DNA of 64,000 nt from Flavimaribacter sp039888615 (GTDB lineage: Bacteria; Pseudomonadota; Alphaproteobacteria; Rhizobiales; Rhizobiaceae): the NCBI GenBank assembly GCA_039888615.1, contig JBDQQS010000022.1. The stretch is one strand, 5' to 3'. The position numbers and the translations under genes were made by a program. The notes under the pieces were generated by a model. That model was not told the origin of the DNA. It saw only the letters and a program-made list of their open reading frames with translations, and searched no databases. Positions 9,216-17,947 of the stretch are shown here, in pieces (within the stretch, counting starts at the first letter, position 1; every line of letters starts with the position of its first letter).

Positions 9216-10331
9216 TCAGGCGGCCTTGGCCGCTTTCAAAAGATCTGTCGAGTCACCAGCCTGTCCGTCCAGATGTCCGAGTGGAAGAACCCGTGGGCCA
9301 TCGGCGTCGGCGAGCGCCTTCAGGTCGAAGCTGGCGTAATTCAGACTGCGATAGGTCCGCAGGTGGAATTGCTTGCGGTCAAGGTCCGAAAGGTTGGTCC
9401 AGCAGGTGAATTCGGTCGCGTAGGCCGTCTTTGCGTCGGCCTCCAGTCCCGCGACCTCCATGTGACCCCCGCCTTCACTCGGATAATCGATGGTGACGCC
9501 GCGAGGCCGGTCGAAATTGTTCATGATGTGGGCGAGAGTCTGCACCGCCAGATCGGGCGTGTCCGCCTTTTCCGTATACTGAGAGTAGAAAGCGGCGCGC
9601 ACGAACCTGCCGACGGACGTGTTGGAGGCGGGCAGGCCGGCCGTAGCGACGCCGGAATCGGGTTGTACAGCCGCGTAAGTTCCGAAGGTCGCGCTGGACC
9701 TGTCGACATTGGTGAGGAAGGTATAGTTGTTCAAATTGGTCAGATGCCAGCTGAATTCCGGTCCGTTGGTCATGACGCCAACCGGATTGTCATAGGTCGT
9801 CATCTGCCCCTCGTTGAACTCGATGACGAAGGCGTCCCCGGCTGCATCATGCACGACATAGTGGAACGGAGACTCGACCCCGCCGAGAAGGGCCAGCGCC
9901 TCCAGCATCACGGGTTGGCTGGCCAGCGCCGTCTTGAGCTCAGCTACAGTTGCGAACTGGCTGAGGGCCCAGGAACCGAGGTCCGAGGCGGAGAGAACAG
10001 CTCTGGTCGCTTCAACCGCCTTTTGCGTTCCACCGGAGTTCGGATAAGACAATAGGCTGAAGGTTAGCCCCTGATCGTTCATGCCTTCGAGCGCCTTGAG
10101 ATCTGCGAGGCCAAGCGGCGACCCCGGTTTCGGCAACCGCGCAGGCATCGTAACGGCGAGCATGGCGTACTTTCCGGTGTAGTCGACGGGTGGATGCCCC
10201 TCTACCGCAGACTGGAAGGGAACGCCTTTAGGCAGATAGATCAACTGGTAAGGCAGGTCTGACGTCAGTTCCAATGTCCGACCAAAATAGACTTTGTCTT
10301 CTGTGTCACGATAAATCAGCGAAGTGCACAT
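9216..10331 (-). CDS. Cytoplasmic-type choloylglycine hydrolase family protein
   Basis: A 371-residue N-terminal-nucleophile amidase. The start at 10331 follows AGAGG and gives Met-Cys at the very N-terminus, so removal of Met exposes Cys2. Arg18 follows in GRTLE, but position 21 is Glu rather than the Asp of classical bile-salt hydrolases; GRTxEF-type variants are common in the wider family. A 51-residue upstream extension is possible but lacks a binding site and would bury the nucleophile. No signal peptide is visible, unlike the secreted paralogue at 5271-6359. First gene of a probable operon with gadB and a YrhK-like gene. Substrate may be conjugated bile acids, N-acyl amino acids or acyl-homoserine lactones; the sequence does not decide. 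Confidence 0.8.
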   Translation of the reverse strand: MCTSLIYRDTEDKVYFGRTLELTSDLPYQLIYLPKGVPFQSAVEGHPPVDYTGKYAMLAVTMPARLPKPGSPLGLADLKALEGMNDQGLTFSLLSYPNSGGTQKAVEATRAVLSASDLGSWALSQFATVAELKTALASQPVMLEALALLGGVESPFHYVVHDAAGDAFVIEFNEGQMTTYDNPVGVMTNGPEFSWHLTNLNNYTFLTNVDRSSATFGTYAAVQPDSGVATAGLPASNTSVGRFVRAAFYSQYTEKADTPDLAVQTLAHIMNNFDRPRGVTIDYPSEGGGHMEVAGLEADAKTAYATEFTCWTNLSDLDRKQFHLRTYRSLNYASFDLKALADADGPRVLPLGHLDGQAGDSTDLLKAAKAA

Positions 10332-10725
10332 GTTGCCTCTAACTCGTCTTGAATATTCGATGTAATGGCAGGAAATTTGCCCAGAACAGGCAAGTGTATC
10401 GCCGGGCGGCAATACGAACCCAACCTCCCTGAGCGCTAGACGTTTGTCAACGCCATCGCGGAGCGCATAGGAAAGTTCTTTCACTCAAGAATAGTGATAC
10501 GACTCTTCTGGACGCTTTCTATACAAACTCCAAAGATCGAACACACTCAGCCGTTATTCAACCGACATTTTTGAATTCTACAATATATTTTTGAAACAAT
10601 TACTTGCGTAACCATTACCGCCCGAAGGAGACTCCGGCTTTATTTCGGGATTTTGCGATTGCGTTCGCCAAAGGGTAAAACCGGGATTTTATGCCCGGAG
10701 ACGGCACGACTGAATCAGGCCGCCT
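10332..10725. other. Intergenic region upstream of the amidase-gadB operon
   Basis: About 390 bases without a supportable gene. It is AT-rich around 10,500-10,620 and should carry the promoter of the leftward amidase-gadB unit. Read leftwards, a TTACGC box followed after 18 bases by TATATT near 10,585-10,615 is a possible but weak promoter. A copy of the repeat seen at the window start occupies the right part. Confidence 0.4.
10634..10678. repeat. Distant copy of the 0.2-0.3 kb repeat
   Basis: The stretch reading GGCTTTATTTCGGGATTTTG followed by CGATTGCG matches bases 283-310 with one mismatch over 28 positions, and similarity continues weakly on both sides. The same orientation is kept. The two sites lie on either side of the efflux, amidase and gadB block. 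Confidence 0.6.
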
Positions 10726-11505
10726 TCAGGAAGCGGTATGATATCCGAGATCGGACGATATTTTGGCGGCCGTGCCGCAGATGAGGTCGGCCAGCTTCTC
10801 CATCCCGTCCTGTATCCGGAAGGTGGGAAGCGAAGAGCTGATCGCAGCCACGATCTGACCCGAACTGTCCAAAACGGGCGCGGCTACACAGCTTATCGCG
10901 TCCATGTTCTCCTCGTCGTCGATCGCATAGCCCTCGGCATGGATGCGGTCGAGTTCGGACAGCAACTTGTCGCGGTCCGTGATGGTTTTGGCCGTGACAG
11001 GCGTCAGCTCAAGCCGAGCGATTATGGCCTCCGCCTCGGGCCTTGTCATATGTGCGAGAATACACTTGCCGAGCGCCGTCGAATGCACCGGCATGGACTG
11101 GCCGACGCCCGTAATGATCTGCAGCGCCTGTTTGTGCGGTTCGAGCTTGTCGATGTAAACGACGCGGTCGTTTTCCACGATGCCGAGATGGACGATCTCG
11201 TTGATCTCGTCCCGCAGGCTCCTCAAATGCGGATGGGCGGCGCCGCGTACGTCCATCCGGATGCCGGCGCTGCCGGCGATCTGCAGGATACGGGTGGTCA
11301 GGAAGTATTGCCGCCCGTTCGTCTCGCGACGCACATAGCCGGCCTCGATCAATGTCAGAAGAAGGCGCGTGACCGTGCCCTTGTCCAGACCCGTCCGCTC
11401 GGCGATCTCGGTCAGCGTCAAGCCGCCCCGGACGGCCGCGAGCGTCTCGATTACGCTGAGCCCCCTCAGGATCGATCTGTTGGTCTTGATGCCTTCCATT
11501 CCCAT
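10726..11505 (-). CDS. IclR-family transcriptional regulator
   Basis: A 259-residue regulator. Residues about 8-70 form a winged helix-turn-helix (RSILRGLSVIETLA, LTEIAERTGLDKGTVTRLL). Residues about 85-250 form the IclR effector domain with typical phrases such as MPVHSTALGKCILAHM and YAIDDEENMDAISCVAAPV. The start at 11505 has GGGAG just upstream. It is divergent from the dehydratase gene at 11678, so it probably controls that gene and itself from the shared 172-base intergenic region. Likely ligand is a sugar acid or its breakdown product, by analogy with KdgR-type IclR proteins; this is inference from context. Confidence 0.9.
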   Translation of the reverse strand: MGMEGIKTNRSILRGLSVIETLAAVRGGLTLTEIAERTGLDKGTVTRLLLTLIEAGYVRRETNGRQYFLTTRILQIAGSAGIRMDVRGAAHPHLRSLRDEINEIVHLGIVENDRVVYIDKLEPHKQALQIITGVGQSMPVHSTALGKCILAHMTRPEAEAIIARLELTPVTAKTITDRDKLLSELDRIHAEGYAIDDEENMDAISCVAAPVLDSSGQIVAAISSSLPTFRIQDGMEKLADLICGTAAKISSDLGYHTAS

Positions 11506-11609
11506 CCACTCCCGGAATCGGCTTTGAAACCGTCCTTCGCTCCTTTATGTGATGACCGTCCTCTTGCGCCACCCACTTGACGCGGAGAAAACAAGATCGG
11601 TACGATCAT

Positions 11610-11632
11610 TTGGTAACGCATACTTTCACCAA
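11610..11632. promoter_or_regulatory. Candidate IclR operator (TTGGT-N13-ACCAA)
   Basis: An inverted repeat with five-base arms TTGGT and ACCAA separated by 13 bases, 46-68 bases before the dehydratase start and between the divergent genes. Position suits an operator, but short arms mean chance is possible. Confidence 0.3.
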
Positions 11633-11677
11633 GTGACAATATTAGAAACCAGAACGTGTTCCACCAGGGAGGAAGCG

Positions 11678-13198
11678 ATGGCAGATGCGGATGCGAATAT
11701 CCTGAAACTGAACGAAGCCGACAATGTCGCGGTCGCTATCTCGATAATTCGCGAAGGAACCCCTATCCCCGGCGGAGCGACTGCTCTGCGAGACGTGCCA
11801 CGCGGCCACAAGGTGGCTTTGAGCGCCATCCCGGCGGGCGGCGCCGTGCGCAAATATGGTCAGGTCATCGGCTACGCCAAGGAAGATATCGCGCCCGGGA
11901 TCTGGTTGCACGACCATAATGTCGGAATGGGCGAATCCGAGCTCGACTATGCGATCGGCGCCGAAAAGCGTCCCGTACCGGAAGCGACGGAGAAAGCTAC
12001 CTTTCGCGGCTTTCGCCGCGCCAACGGCAAGGTCGGCACGCGCAACTATATCGGCGTGCTCACCAGCGTGAATTGCTCGACCACGGTCGCCGCCGCGATT
12101 GTGAACGAGATCGAACAGTCGGGCGAGCTGCGGGACTATCCAAACATCGACGGCATTATCGCGCTGAAGCAGGTGCAGGGGTGCGTCGTCGACAATTCCG
12201 GCACGATCTTCACTATCCTGCGACGCACGGTGTGGGGCTACGCCAGCAATCCCAACATGGGCGGAGCACTCGTCGTGGGACTGGGGTGCGAGGGCTTCCA
12301 GATCCCCCGCCTGAAAGAGGCCTACGGGATTACCGAGAGCGAAACTTTCCGCACCATGACGATCCAGGAGGTGGGCGGCACGCGCAAGACCGTGGAGGCG
12401 GGCGTTGCCGCGATCCGCGAGATGCTGCCCGTCGTCAACGCGGTGGAACGCGAAGAGGTCCCGGCCAGTGAACTGATCCTGGCCATGCAATGCGGCGGCT
12501 CGGACGGCTATTCCGGCATCACCGCCAACCCGGCGCTTGGCGTCGCCTCCGATCTGCTGGTCGCTCAGGGCGCAACCACGATCCTGTCGGAAACGCCCGA
12601 AATCTACGGCGCCGAACACCTTCTGACGCGCCGCGCCGCGAACCGCGACGTCGGCGAGAAACTGATCCAGCGCATCAAGTGGTGGGAGGACTACACCGCC
12701 CGCAACCTGATGGAAATGAACAATAATCCGAGCCCCGGCAACAAGCTGGGCGGCCTGACCACGATCCTCGAAAAATCTCTCGGCGCCGTGGCGAAGGGCG
12801 GCTCCGCTCCTCTTGAGGCGGTCTACGAATACGCCGAGCCGGTCACCGCAAGGGGCTTCGTCTACATGGACACGCCCGGATATGATCCGGTTTCGGCGAC
12901 GGGACAGGTGGCGGGCGGGGCCAACGTGATGTGTTTCACGACCGGGCGCGGATCGGCCTACGGGAACAAGCCCTGCCCCTCGATCAAGATCGCCACCAAC
13001 ACGACAATATTCGAAAAGATGGAAGAGGACATGGACCTCAACGCCGGCGATGTCCTTCAGGGAACGTCGCTGGAAGCCAAGGGGCGAGAGATTTTCGACA
13101 TGATCCTGCGGGTTGCTTCCGGCGAGCGCACGAAATCGGAAGCGCTCGGCTATGGCTCGAACGAATTCGCGCCCTGGCACATCGGCGCTGTGATGTAG
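11678..13198 (+). CDS. Altronate/galactarate dehydratase family protein (UxaA/GarD type)
   Basis: A 506-residue sugar-acid dehydratase combining the N-terminal SAF domain (about residues 10-95, with HKVALSAIPAGGAVRKYGQ) and the large catalytic UxaA/GarD region. Conserved blocks include GKVGTRNYIGVLTSVNCS, LGCEGFQ, MQCGGSDGYSGITANPALG and GNKPCPSIKIATN. The Cys residues in these blocks are candidate metal or substrate ligands, as in this iron-dependent family. The start at 11678 is supported by GGGAGGAAGCG; longer readings lack a site. It probably dehydrates an altronate-, galactarate- or related hexonate to a 2-keto-3-deoxy acid. Divergent from an IclR regulator; no other sugar-acid genes are adjacent, so exact substrate is open. 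Confidence 0.88.
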   Translation: MADADANILKLNEADNVAVAISIIREGTPIPGGATALRDVPRGHKVALSAIPAGGAVRKYGQVIGYAKEDIAPGIWLHDHNVGMGESELDYAIGAEKRPVPEATEKATFRGFRRANGKVGTRNYIGVLTSVNCSTTVAAAIVNEIEQSGELRDYPNIDGIIALKQVQGCVVDNSGTIFTILRRTVWGYASNPNMGGALVVGLGCEGFQIPRLKEAYGITESETFRTMTIQEVGGTRKTVEAGVAAIREMLPVVNAVEREEVPASELILAMQCGGSDGYSGITANPALGVASDLLVAQGATTILSETPEIYGAEHLLTRRAANRDVGEKLIQRIKWWEDYTARNLMEMNNNPSPGNKLGGLTTILEKSLGAVAKGGSAPLEAVYEYAEPVTARGFVYMDTPGYDPVSATGQVAGGANVMCFTTGRGSAYGNKPCPSIKIATNTTIFEKMEEDMDLNAGDVLQGTSLEAKGREIFDMILRVASGERTKSEALGYGSNEFAPWHIGAVM

Positions 13199-13547
13199 GA
13201 GATCGGCCAGCGCTCGCGTCTTGCGAGACGAATACGACCGAGACCGTCACTGCACGACAAAGTAATCTCATCGGCGCGCGAACTATCGATGCGTTCGAGC
13301 GCCGATGATCCGTTGAGCCAGTTTGAACTTGCGCGCGTGAAGCGGGCGATCGAAGGGAACAATCCTGAGATCGGAGCCTTCGGCCTCGAGAATGGTCTGA
13401 ATCGCGTATTTGCCGGATCAGGTCGCAGTTTCGAGCGTCGGAATATTTATGCCGTAATGGTGACTTTCGAGCACGGTCTCCCCGGCAACCCGCGCATTTG
13501 AAAATGGCGACGAGGTCGCCGTGGTGAAGGCTTCGTCATGGCGCTGG
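13199..13547. other. Intergenic stretch without recognised gene
   Basis: About 350 bases after the dehydratase. Short open frames exist on both strands but none has a convincing start, domain or ribosome binding site. I see no terminator with a clear T-run. Confidence 0.4.
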
Positions 13548-13850
13548 TTACGGCTCTGCCTCCTTCTGGCGCGTATAGTCTGCGTGCGCGCCTTCGAGGA
13601 ACTCCACCCCCGGCCCCCAGTCGACCGAGACTATGTCCCGTTTCAAATCGAGATCGAAGGCGTCGGCGCCGCCTCCAATCTGAGCGAAGAACTCCGATTG
13701 CGCCTCGTCCGGCGTGCAGTGAAGAAAGGGTTTGCCAAAAAGCTGTCCTGGAATTCCCACGTCGCCAATGATGTGCTTGAGAACTCCAGCGACATCCGGC
13801 GGCAAGGCGTGGGCGACGTTGTTTTTCAGGCTGTCTGAAACAGGCGCCAT
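13548..13850 (-). CDS. Hypothetical protein, doubtful
   Basis: A 100-residue open frame that reads like a plausible soluble protein (for example GVLKHIIGDVGIPGQLFGKP and FDLDLKRDIVSVDWGPG) rather than a random shadow. I do not recognise a family, and only a weak GGGG lies upstream of the ATG at 13850. The opposite strand is also open for 105 codons. It could be the remnant of a longer gene. It stands alone at the left edge of the gene-poor region before the acyltransferase genes. Confidence 0.25.
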   Translation of the reverse strand: MAPVSDSLKNNVAHALPPDVAGVLKHIIGDVGIPGQLFGKPFLHCTPDEAQSEFFAQIGGGADAFDLDLKRDIVSVDWGPGVEFLEGAHADYTRQKEAEP

Positions 13851-13877
13851 ATACGTCTTTGGAACCCCTGCTCCCTG

Positions 13878-14213
13878 GTGGGCGATCCTGACCTACGTTG
13901 TCTGTTTATCGTTGTGCAGAGCACGGGCCCCACTTTGCCAAAGTTGACGGAAGTCATCGCGCAATCCGCTTCGGGGCTCGTAAGCACACTGAGCGGACAG
14001 TTCTTTTTCGCGCGTCTTATGACGGCTTCGACTCTGTTCGTCATTGACTTCTTCATCAATTATACGGATCGAAATTTTCTCGGACGAGAGAATTTGACGA
14101 TGAGCGACGCATTCTTCGAAATCCGGTGGCATCAGACGAAGTCCATAATCGGATGGGCCGGCTCAATTGTGCTTGGCCTCATATTCGTCTACGTCGTGAC
14201 GACCGGATTTTGA
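13878..14213 (+). CDS. Possible small membrane protein, doubtful
   Basis: A frame of up to 111 residues with two hydrophobic stretches (about 42-60 and 91-109) around a hydrophilic centre. The nominal GTG start lacks a ribosome binding site; an internal start is possible. No family recognised. It ends 90 bases before the convergent acyltransferase gene. Confidence 0.25.
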   Translation: MGDPDLRCLFIVVQSTGPTLPKLTEVIAQSASGLVSTLSGQFFFARLMTASTLFVIDFFINYTDRNFLGRENLTMSDAFFEIRWHQTKSIIGWAGSIVLGLIFVYVVTTGF

Positions 14214-14303
14214 CAAATCTCCTGATACCTACGCGCAGGTTTGACCTCTCAGAATTATTTATCGTTCTCCCGACAGACAACGGACGCCTGATCGGCGAAG
14301 AGC

Positions 14304-14939
14304 CTAGACGCTTTCGAGCGAGGCTTCCGGCGAAACGGCATCGCTAAGATACATCCTGGCAAGGCTTTTTGGATTGTACTTGGCTGCTTCCAGATCGAGA
14401 AGCATCGCGGCTCCGAAGCCGATGCCCGGAACCAGCACGTCATCCCTCCACACCTTGAAGCCCATGGAGGCGTAGAGCGAAAGGAACCTCTTTTCATCAT
14501 CGGCAGTGCGCGAAGTGGCTGTGTCGATGAACACCCAGCGGGTTTTCTTCAGGTTGATGTAGCGAGCCGCGGCAAGCACAAGCTCGCTGAACACCGGCTT
14601 TGATCGCCAATCGGAACGCACCATGGCCCGTGTCACCACACCACCCCTCTCCAGAACCATCGGACTTACATCAAGTATCTTGAATTCAGTGAGGCAGAAG
14701 GTTTGCACGAATTTGTCGAAACCGTTGAAGCGTATCGACCCGATGATTTCATTGTTTCTGGTAAAGGCGGCGAAATTCGTCGCGAAAGTATCGATCGTGT
14801 CCTTGAGTTGCCGACTCTCATGATCGGCGACACTTTTGAACAATCCTTTTTGTTCGACATATTCCGCGTAGCGGAAGCGAAACAACGCTTCCAATTCTGA
14901 AGGCGTACGACACTCCCTTACCGACCAGTCGGCATTCAT
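14304..14939 (-). CDS. FeeM/LuxI-type N-acyltransferase, copy 1
   Basis: A 211-residue protein of the GNAT fold group that includes LuxI acyl-homoserine-lactone synthases and FeeM N-acyl amino acid synthases. Such enzymes join an acyl group from acyl-ACP to an amine in the cytoplasm. The N-terminal block (RFRYAEYVEQKG, residues 21-32) parallels the LuxI R-x-R-Y-x-x-x-V region. DTIDTF (48-52), IIGSIRF (65-71) and the C-terminal WVFIDTATSR...FLSLYASMGFKV (135-163) fit FeeM-like enzymes better, because LuxI usually has a distinct RxLP and SRF pattern. The ATG at 14939 is eight bases after GAGGG; an ATG two codons upstream is possible. A paralogue about 80% identical lies at 17948-18688. Both sit beside a PUFA-type synthase that could supply acyl-ACP. 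Confidence 0.7.
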   Translation of the reverse strand: MNADWSVRECRTPSELEALFRFRYAEYVEQKGLFKSVADHESRQLKDTIDTFATNFAAFTRNNEIIGSIRFNGFDKFVQTFCLTEFKILDVSPMVLERGGVVTRAMVRSDWRSKPVFSELVLAAARYINLKKTRWVFIDTATSRTADDEKRFLSLYASMGFKVWRDDVLVPGIGFGAAMLLDLEAAKYNPKSLARMYLSDAVSPEASLESV

Positions 14940-14945
14940 AAGCAT

Positions 14946-15984
14946 TGCATTTCCCTCAGCCTGCAGCCGCGGCTCGACGATTTGTTACACCGCGGGAAAT
15001 TTGGACCGGTTTCAGGAGCGGGGAGAAGAGACATGTTTGCGAATATTGCTCGACGACAAACTTGCCAAACTTTACGCGCGCCCTCCAAATCAGGTTTGCC
15101 TGATCTGGCCGGTCTCCACTGTAATACAAACGCGACACATCCCGAATGCAGCTGTTGAGCCTGCAAAGCCTCTGAAAAGGCTCGAAATATATACACGCTT
15201 GCCTGCATCTTTCTCTCCTGACCTCCATATCAAAGGCGGCCAATTAATACTCATTGCACCATACAGATGTATAAAATTTTTATTATATTAAAAATAAATC
15301 CAATTTTTATTTTTTACTTATGAAACTCGCTTATACAATTTTTGATTTATTCTATATATTCATGCAACTTATTTATAATACTTATATTCTGATGATGTAG
15401 ATTAATCTTTTCCAAGTCCATGGATTTTTATATCATAAATCTATGTAAAATTTCATCATCAAGACTCCAGTATTTTATGCAATATTGAACGATAGCCACG
15501 ACCGGCCTGCGCAGCGAATTCCTGGTGACGCTCTGAAGCACCTTGATCAGATGAACCTGTCTGACATTGAAATTGCTATCGATGTTGACCGCCGCCGGCG
15601 ATCAACCGTCAATGAAATCCGAATAAAGAAGGAAACGTTCGTTGATGGCTCGACAATTGCGCCATCGCCAGCCGCATTGCCGTGGCGTCAACTTATCTGA
15701 CAAAGCGGATTAATCGCAGTTTTGTCGCCCGCGCGAAGGCAATCATCGCCTGAGGAGCAGCGGTCTATATGGGGGTCGATGGCCCGGATATGCGCGACAT
15801 GCCGCCGAAGGCCTTCGAAAAACCTCTCATTCCATGCCGTGCGCCAAATCCTGTCGATAAACCGTCCGCCCACGGCGACACACTTGGTGCGGACAAGATA
15901 CGCGTCTTCGCTTTTGACGGATGAACTGGTTCCTGGCGTCCGCCCGCAAATTTTTACCACGCCGCAGGTTTCAACCCCACTGCT
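14946..15984. other. Long gene-poor region, AT-rich centre
   Basis: About 1 kb without a supportable gene. Bases 15,250-15,480 are strongly AT-rich. The part near 15,150-15,190 is similar to sequence lying at the same distance upstream of the second acyltransferase gene, so the duplication seems to include upstream DNA. A leftward 90-codon frame at 15,688-15,960 (RTAWNERFFEGLRRHVAHI) might be a decayed gene, but no family was recognised. Confidence 0.4.
15152..15187 (-). repeat. Degenerate repeat, copy A (core TTTTCAGAGGCTTTGC)
   Basis: Read on the minus strand this element gives GAGCCTTTTCAGAGGCTTTG followed by CAGGCTCAAC. It contains a small hairpin (AGCCT/AGGCT). Related copies lie at 18,902-18,940 and 19,549-19,592. 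It sits about 215-250 bases upstream of the copy 1 acyltransferase start, the same distance as copy B from copy 2. Confidence 0.5.
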
Positions 15985-16791
15985 CTACAAAGCGAGCACG
16001 ACCGAGAACACCAGAAATGGCACAATACAATAGGCGTTTTTCCACCGCTGCGTCGGCAAGACGCCTCGAAACGCCGCATAAACGAACCAGACCACTGCAA
16101 ACAACGCCGAAGTGACGAATGTCTGCATTTCCATATAGGTGATTGCGTCTTCCGGGAGGAAGCCCAACGTATATGTGGTCGTGAAAGGATCATGCCCAAG
16201 TGTTTTCAATGTGAACGTAACCATCCTGGTCAGACCGACTGACGAAAAGATCGCGCACGCAAACATCATGTCGATCTTGTGCTCGAGGATGTTTCTCCGC
16301 TTAATTTCCATAATCGCACGGATCAGAAACACTGTTGCGCCACCGCCGGCCCAGATCAATCCGAAGGTAGAGTAGACGCCCCGGTTGTATGGCTCCGGAT
16401 GATAAATGTTCCAATAGACGAAGGAAACTGTTGCGGTAATCCCGTATATCATCAACAGGGCAAAGACCCACATGCCGAAACGCTTGTGCAGTTTTCTCGG
16501 AAACTTGCGACTTTGACCCAGTAGACCGGTAGCCGGTTGAAAGAGTAACAACAGCAACACAAACAGACCGATGGCGGTATGCGCCTGATAGGCGAACGAC
16601 CATTCGAAATCCCTGTATAGCGAAAACGGATAACGCCCGATTATTGCGCGCACCACGTACACGAAGCCGAATGACGCTATCAACACCGCAATGTTGAACC
16701 ACAGATAGGCGGCGTCAAGCCTTGACCGCAAAGGCACTACCTTGAGCGGTTCATTACGATCAGCTTTGTAATCGGCAAGCGAGACGGACAT
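15985..16791 (-). CDS. DUF2306-like multi-pass membrane protein
   Basis: A 268-residue membrane protein with about seven hydrophobic segments. It resembles predicted membrane proteins of the DUF2306 group, which have no established function. Histidines sit in or near helices (AYQAHTAIGLF, LEHKIDMM), which leaves a cytochrome-b-like haem role possible but unproven. The start at 16791 is fixed by GGGAG six bases upstream; an in-frame extension to 16893 lacks a site. It lies between the two acyltransferase paralogues in the same orientation but about 1 kb from each, so it seems a separate unit. Whether it belongs to the lipid locus is inference from position. Confidence 0.65.
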   Translation of the reverse strand: MSVSLADYKADRNEPLKVVPLRSRLDAAYLWFNIAVLIASFGFVYVVRAIIGRYPFSLYRDFEWSFAYQAHTAIGLFVLLLLLFQPATGLLGQSRKFPRKLHKRFGMWVFALLMIYGITATVSFVYWNIYHPEPYNRGVYSTFGLIWAGGGATVFLIRAIMEIKRRNILEHKIDMMFACAIFSSVGLTRMVTFTLKTLGHDPFTTTYTLGFLPEDAITYMEMQTFVTSALFAVVWFVYAAFRGVLPTQRWKNAYCIVPFLVFSVVLAL

Positions 16792-17947
16792 GGCGCACTC
16801 CCAAAAGGTTAAACAGGTCCTCGTTGACTTCAGCAAAACGCAATCCTGGTTTGCGTAGCGGCGCGAGACATCCCGATTGGTTGCGCGGCGCAATCCGCCG
16901 GCCCCTGAAGAGTTTCACCCGAACGCCCCCGGATTATTTCGAGCGTCGATGATCCATTGGGCGTTTCTGAAATTGCGCCAAAATACGGGTGAACGGACGC
17001 AGGTCGGTAAAACCGCCCGTTGCGCAGTCGGCAATGACCCGCGCTCCACCTCAAACAGGCAAACCAGAACCCGGCCAATTCCCGGAAAATACTTGTCGAT
17101 CAACAACAATGTTTTCACGCCGTCCGGCTCTCCTTGCAAAAGTCAGAACACGCATATCCGTCGGGACCACTGTGCGGGCGGCAGTCCACGAGCCACAATT
17201 GCCATTACTCTCCGTCTGATTGTATTCTGGGCGCCTCGGTCATTCCGAAAAAACCAAAATCTCTCGCACGGAACGCTCTCCAACAGAACGAACCAACCGA
17301 TGGATTCTCTATTTTTCAGTGTTTTTCTGACGCAATGATCAAGGTCACTTATTTTAAATAACATATACACCAAAAAAATCATATAAGTCAACTTTTAGTT
17401 GCTTTATTATCGTGCATATCTGGCCTGATCAAAATCGTTCGGGACTGGAGACACCTTTCGCCCGCCAAGATCCCGCATGACCTGGCGTCTCCTGCAGCTT
17501 ACGCGGTTCAGTGTGACCGAAGCCAAATTCGGCTTCTTCCTTTTTCTAATATTTTCTGATACTTATATTTTTATTCAGAGTAACAACCACAGCGCTTCCC
17601 TGGTCCGCTTCTCGACTGTCACAGCTCGCCCGGCGCCAGAACCGCGTAAAAGCCGGCTGTCACGTTTCGATCCCGTCGTCCCTTCACTGCCGGTCTGCAA
17701 GCTGCAACACAATTTGAAGTTCACAGCGATGGCCGAATAAAATTAAATTCCTGATTGCACTGTTCCGGGTCGACTCCAGTTCATACTACCCTTTCCGACT
17801 GGATGACGCTCATTCTCCATCCAATCGGAATCTACGACTGTCGAAGGGGCTTTGACGACGCTTTGCTGTCCGGCGCGACGCCTTTTCATGATAACCAGGC
17901 GCCCCATATTATCATACGCCTACCAATGGTAGCAGCATTCTCCGAAA
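16792..17947. other. Gene-poor region between DUF2306-like gene and second acyltransferase
   Basis: About 1.15 kb with several short open frames on both strands but no domain, reliable start or codon pattern I trust. An AT-rich tract lies at 17,340-17,420. A terminator-like hairpin at 17,519 points rightward although no rightward gene precedes it. Confidence 0.4.
17519..17545 (+). terminator. Terminator-like hairpin in an apparently empty region
   Basis: Perfect six-base stem GAAGCC/GGCTTC around loop AAATTC, followed by TTCCTTTTTC. This would terminate a rightward transcript, but no rightward gene was recognised upstream. It may mark an unannotated RNA or a decayed gene, or be chance. Confidence 0.4.

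Noticed and set aside
15688..15960. Possible transposase fragment
   Set aside because: A few Arg/Trp-rich phrases suggested an insertion-sequence remnant, but no catalytic motif or terminal inverted repeats could be found.
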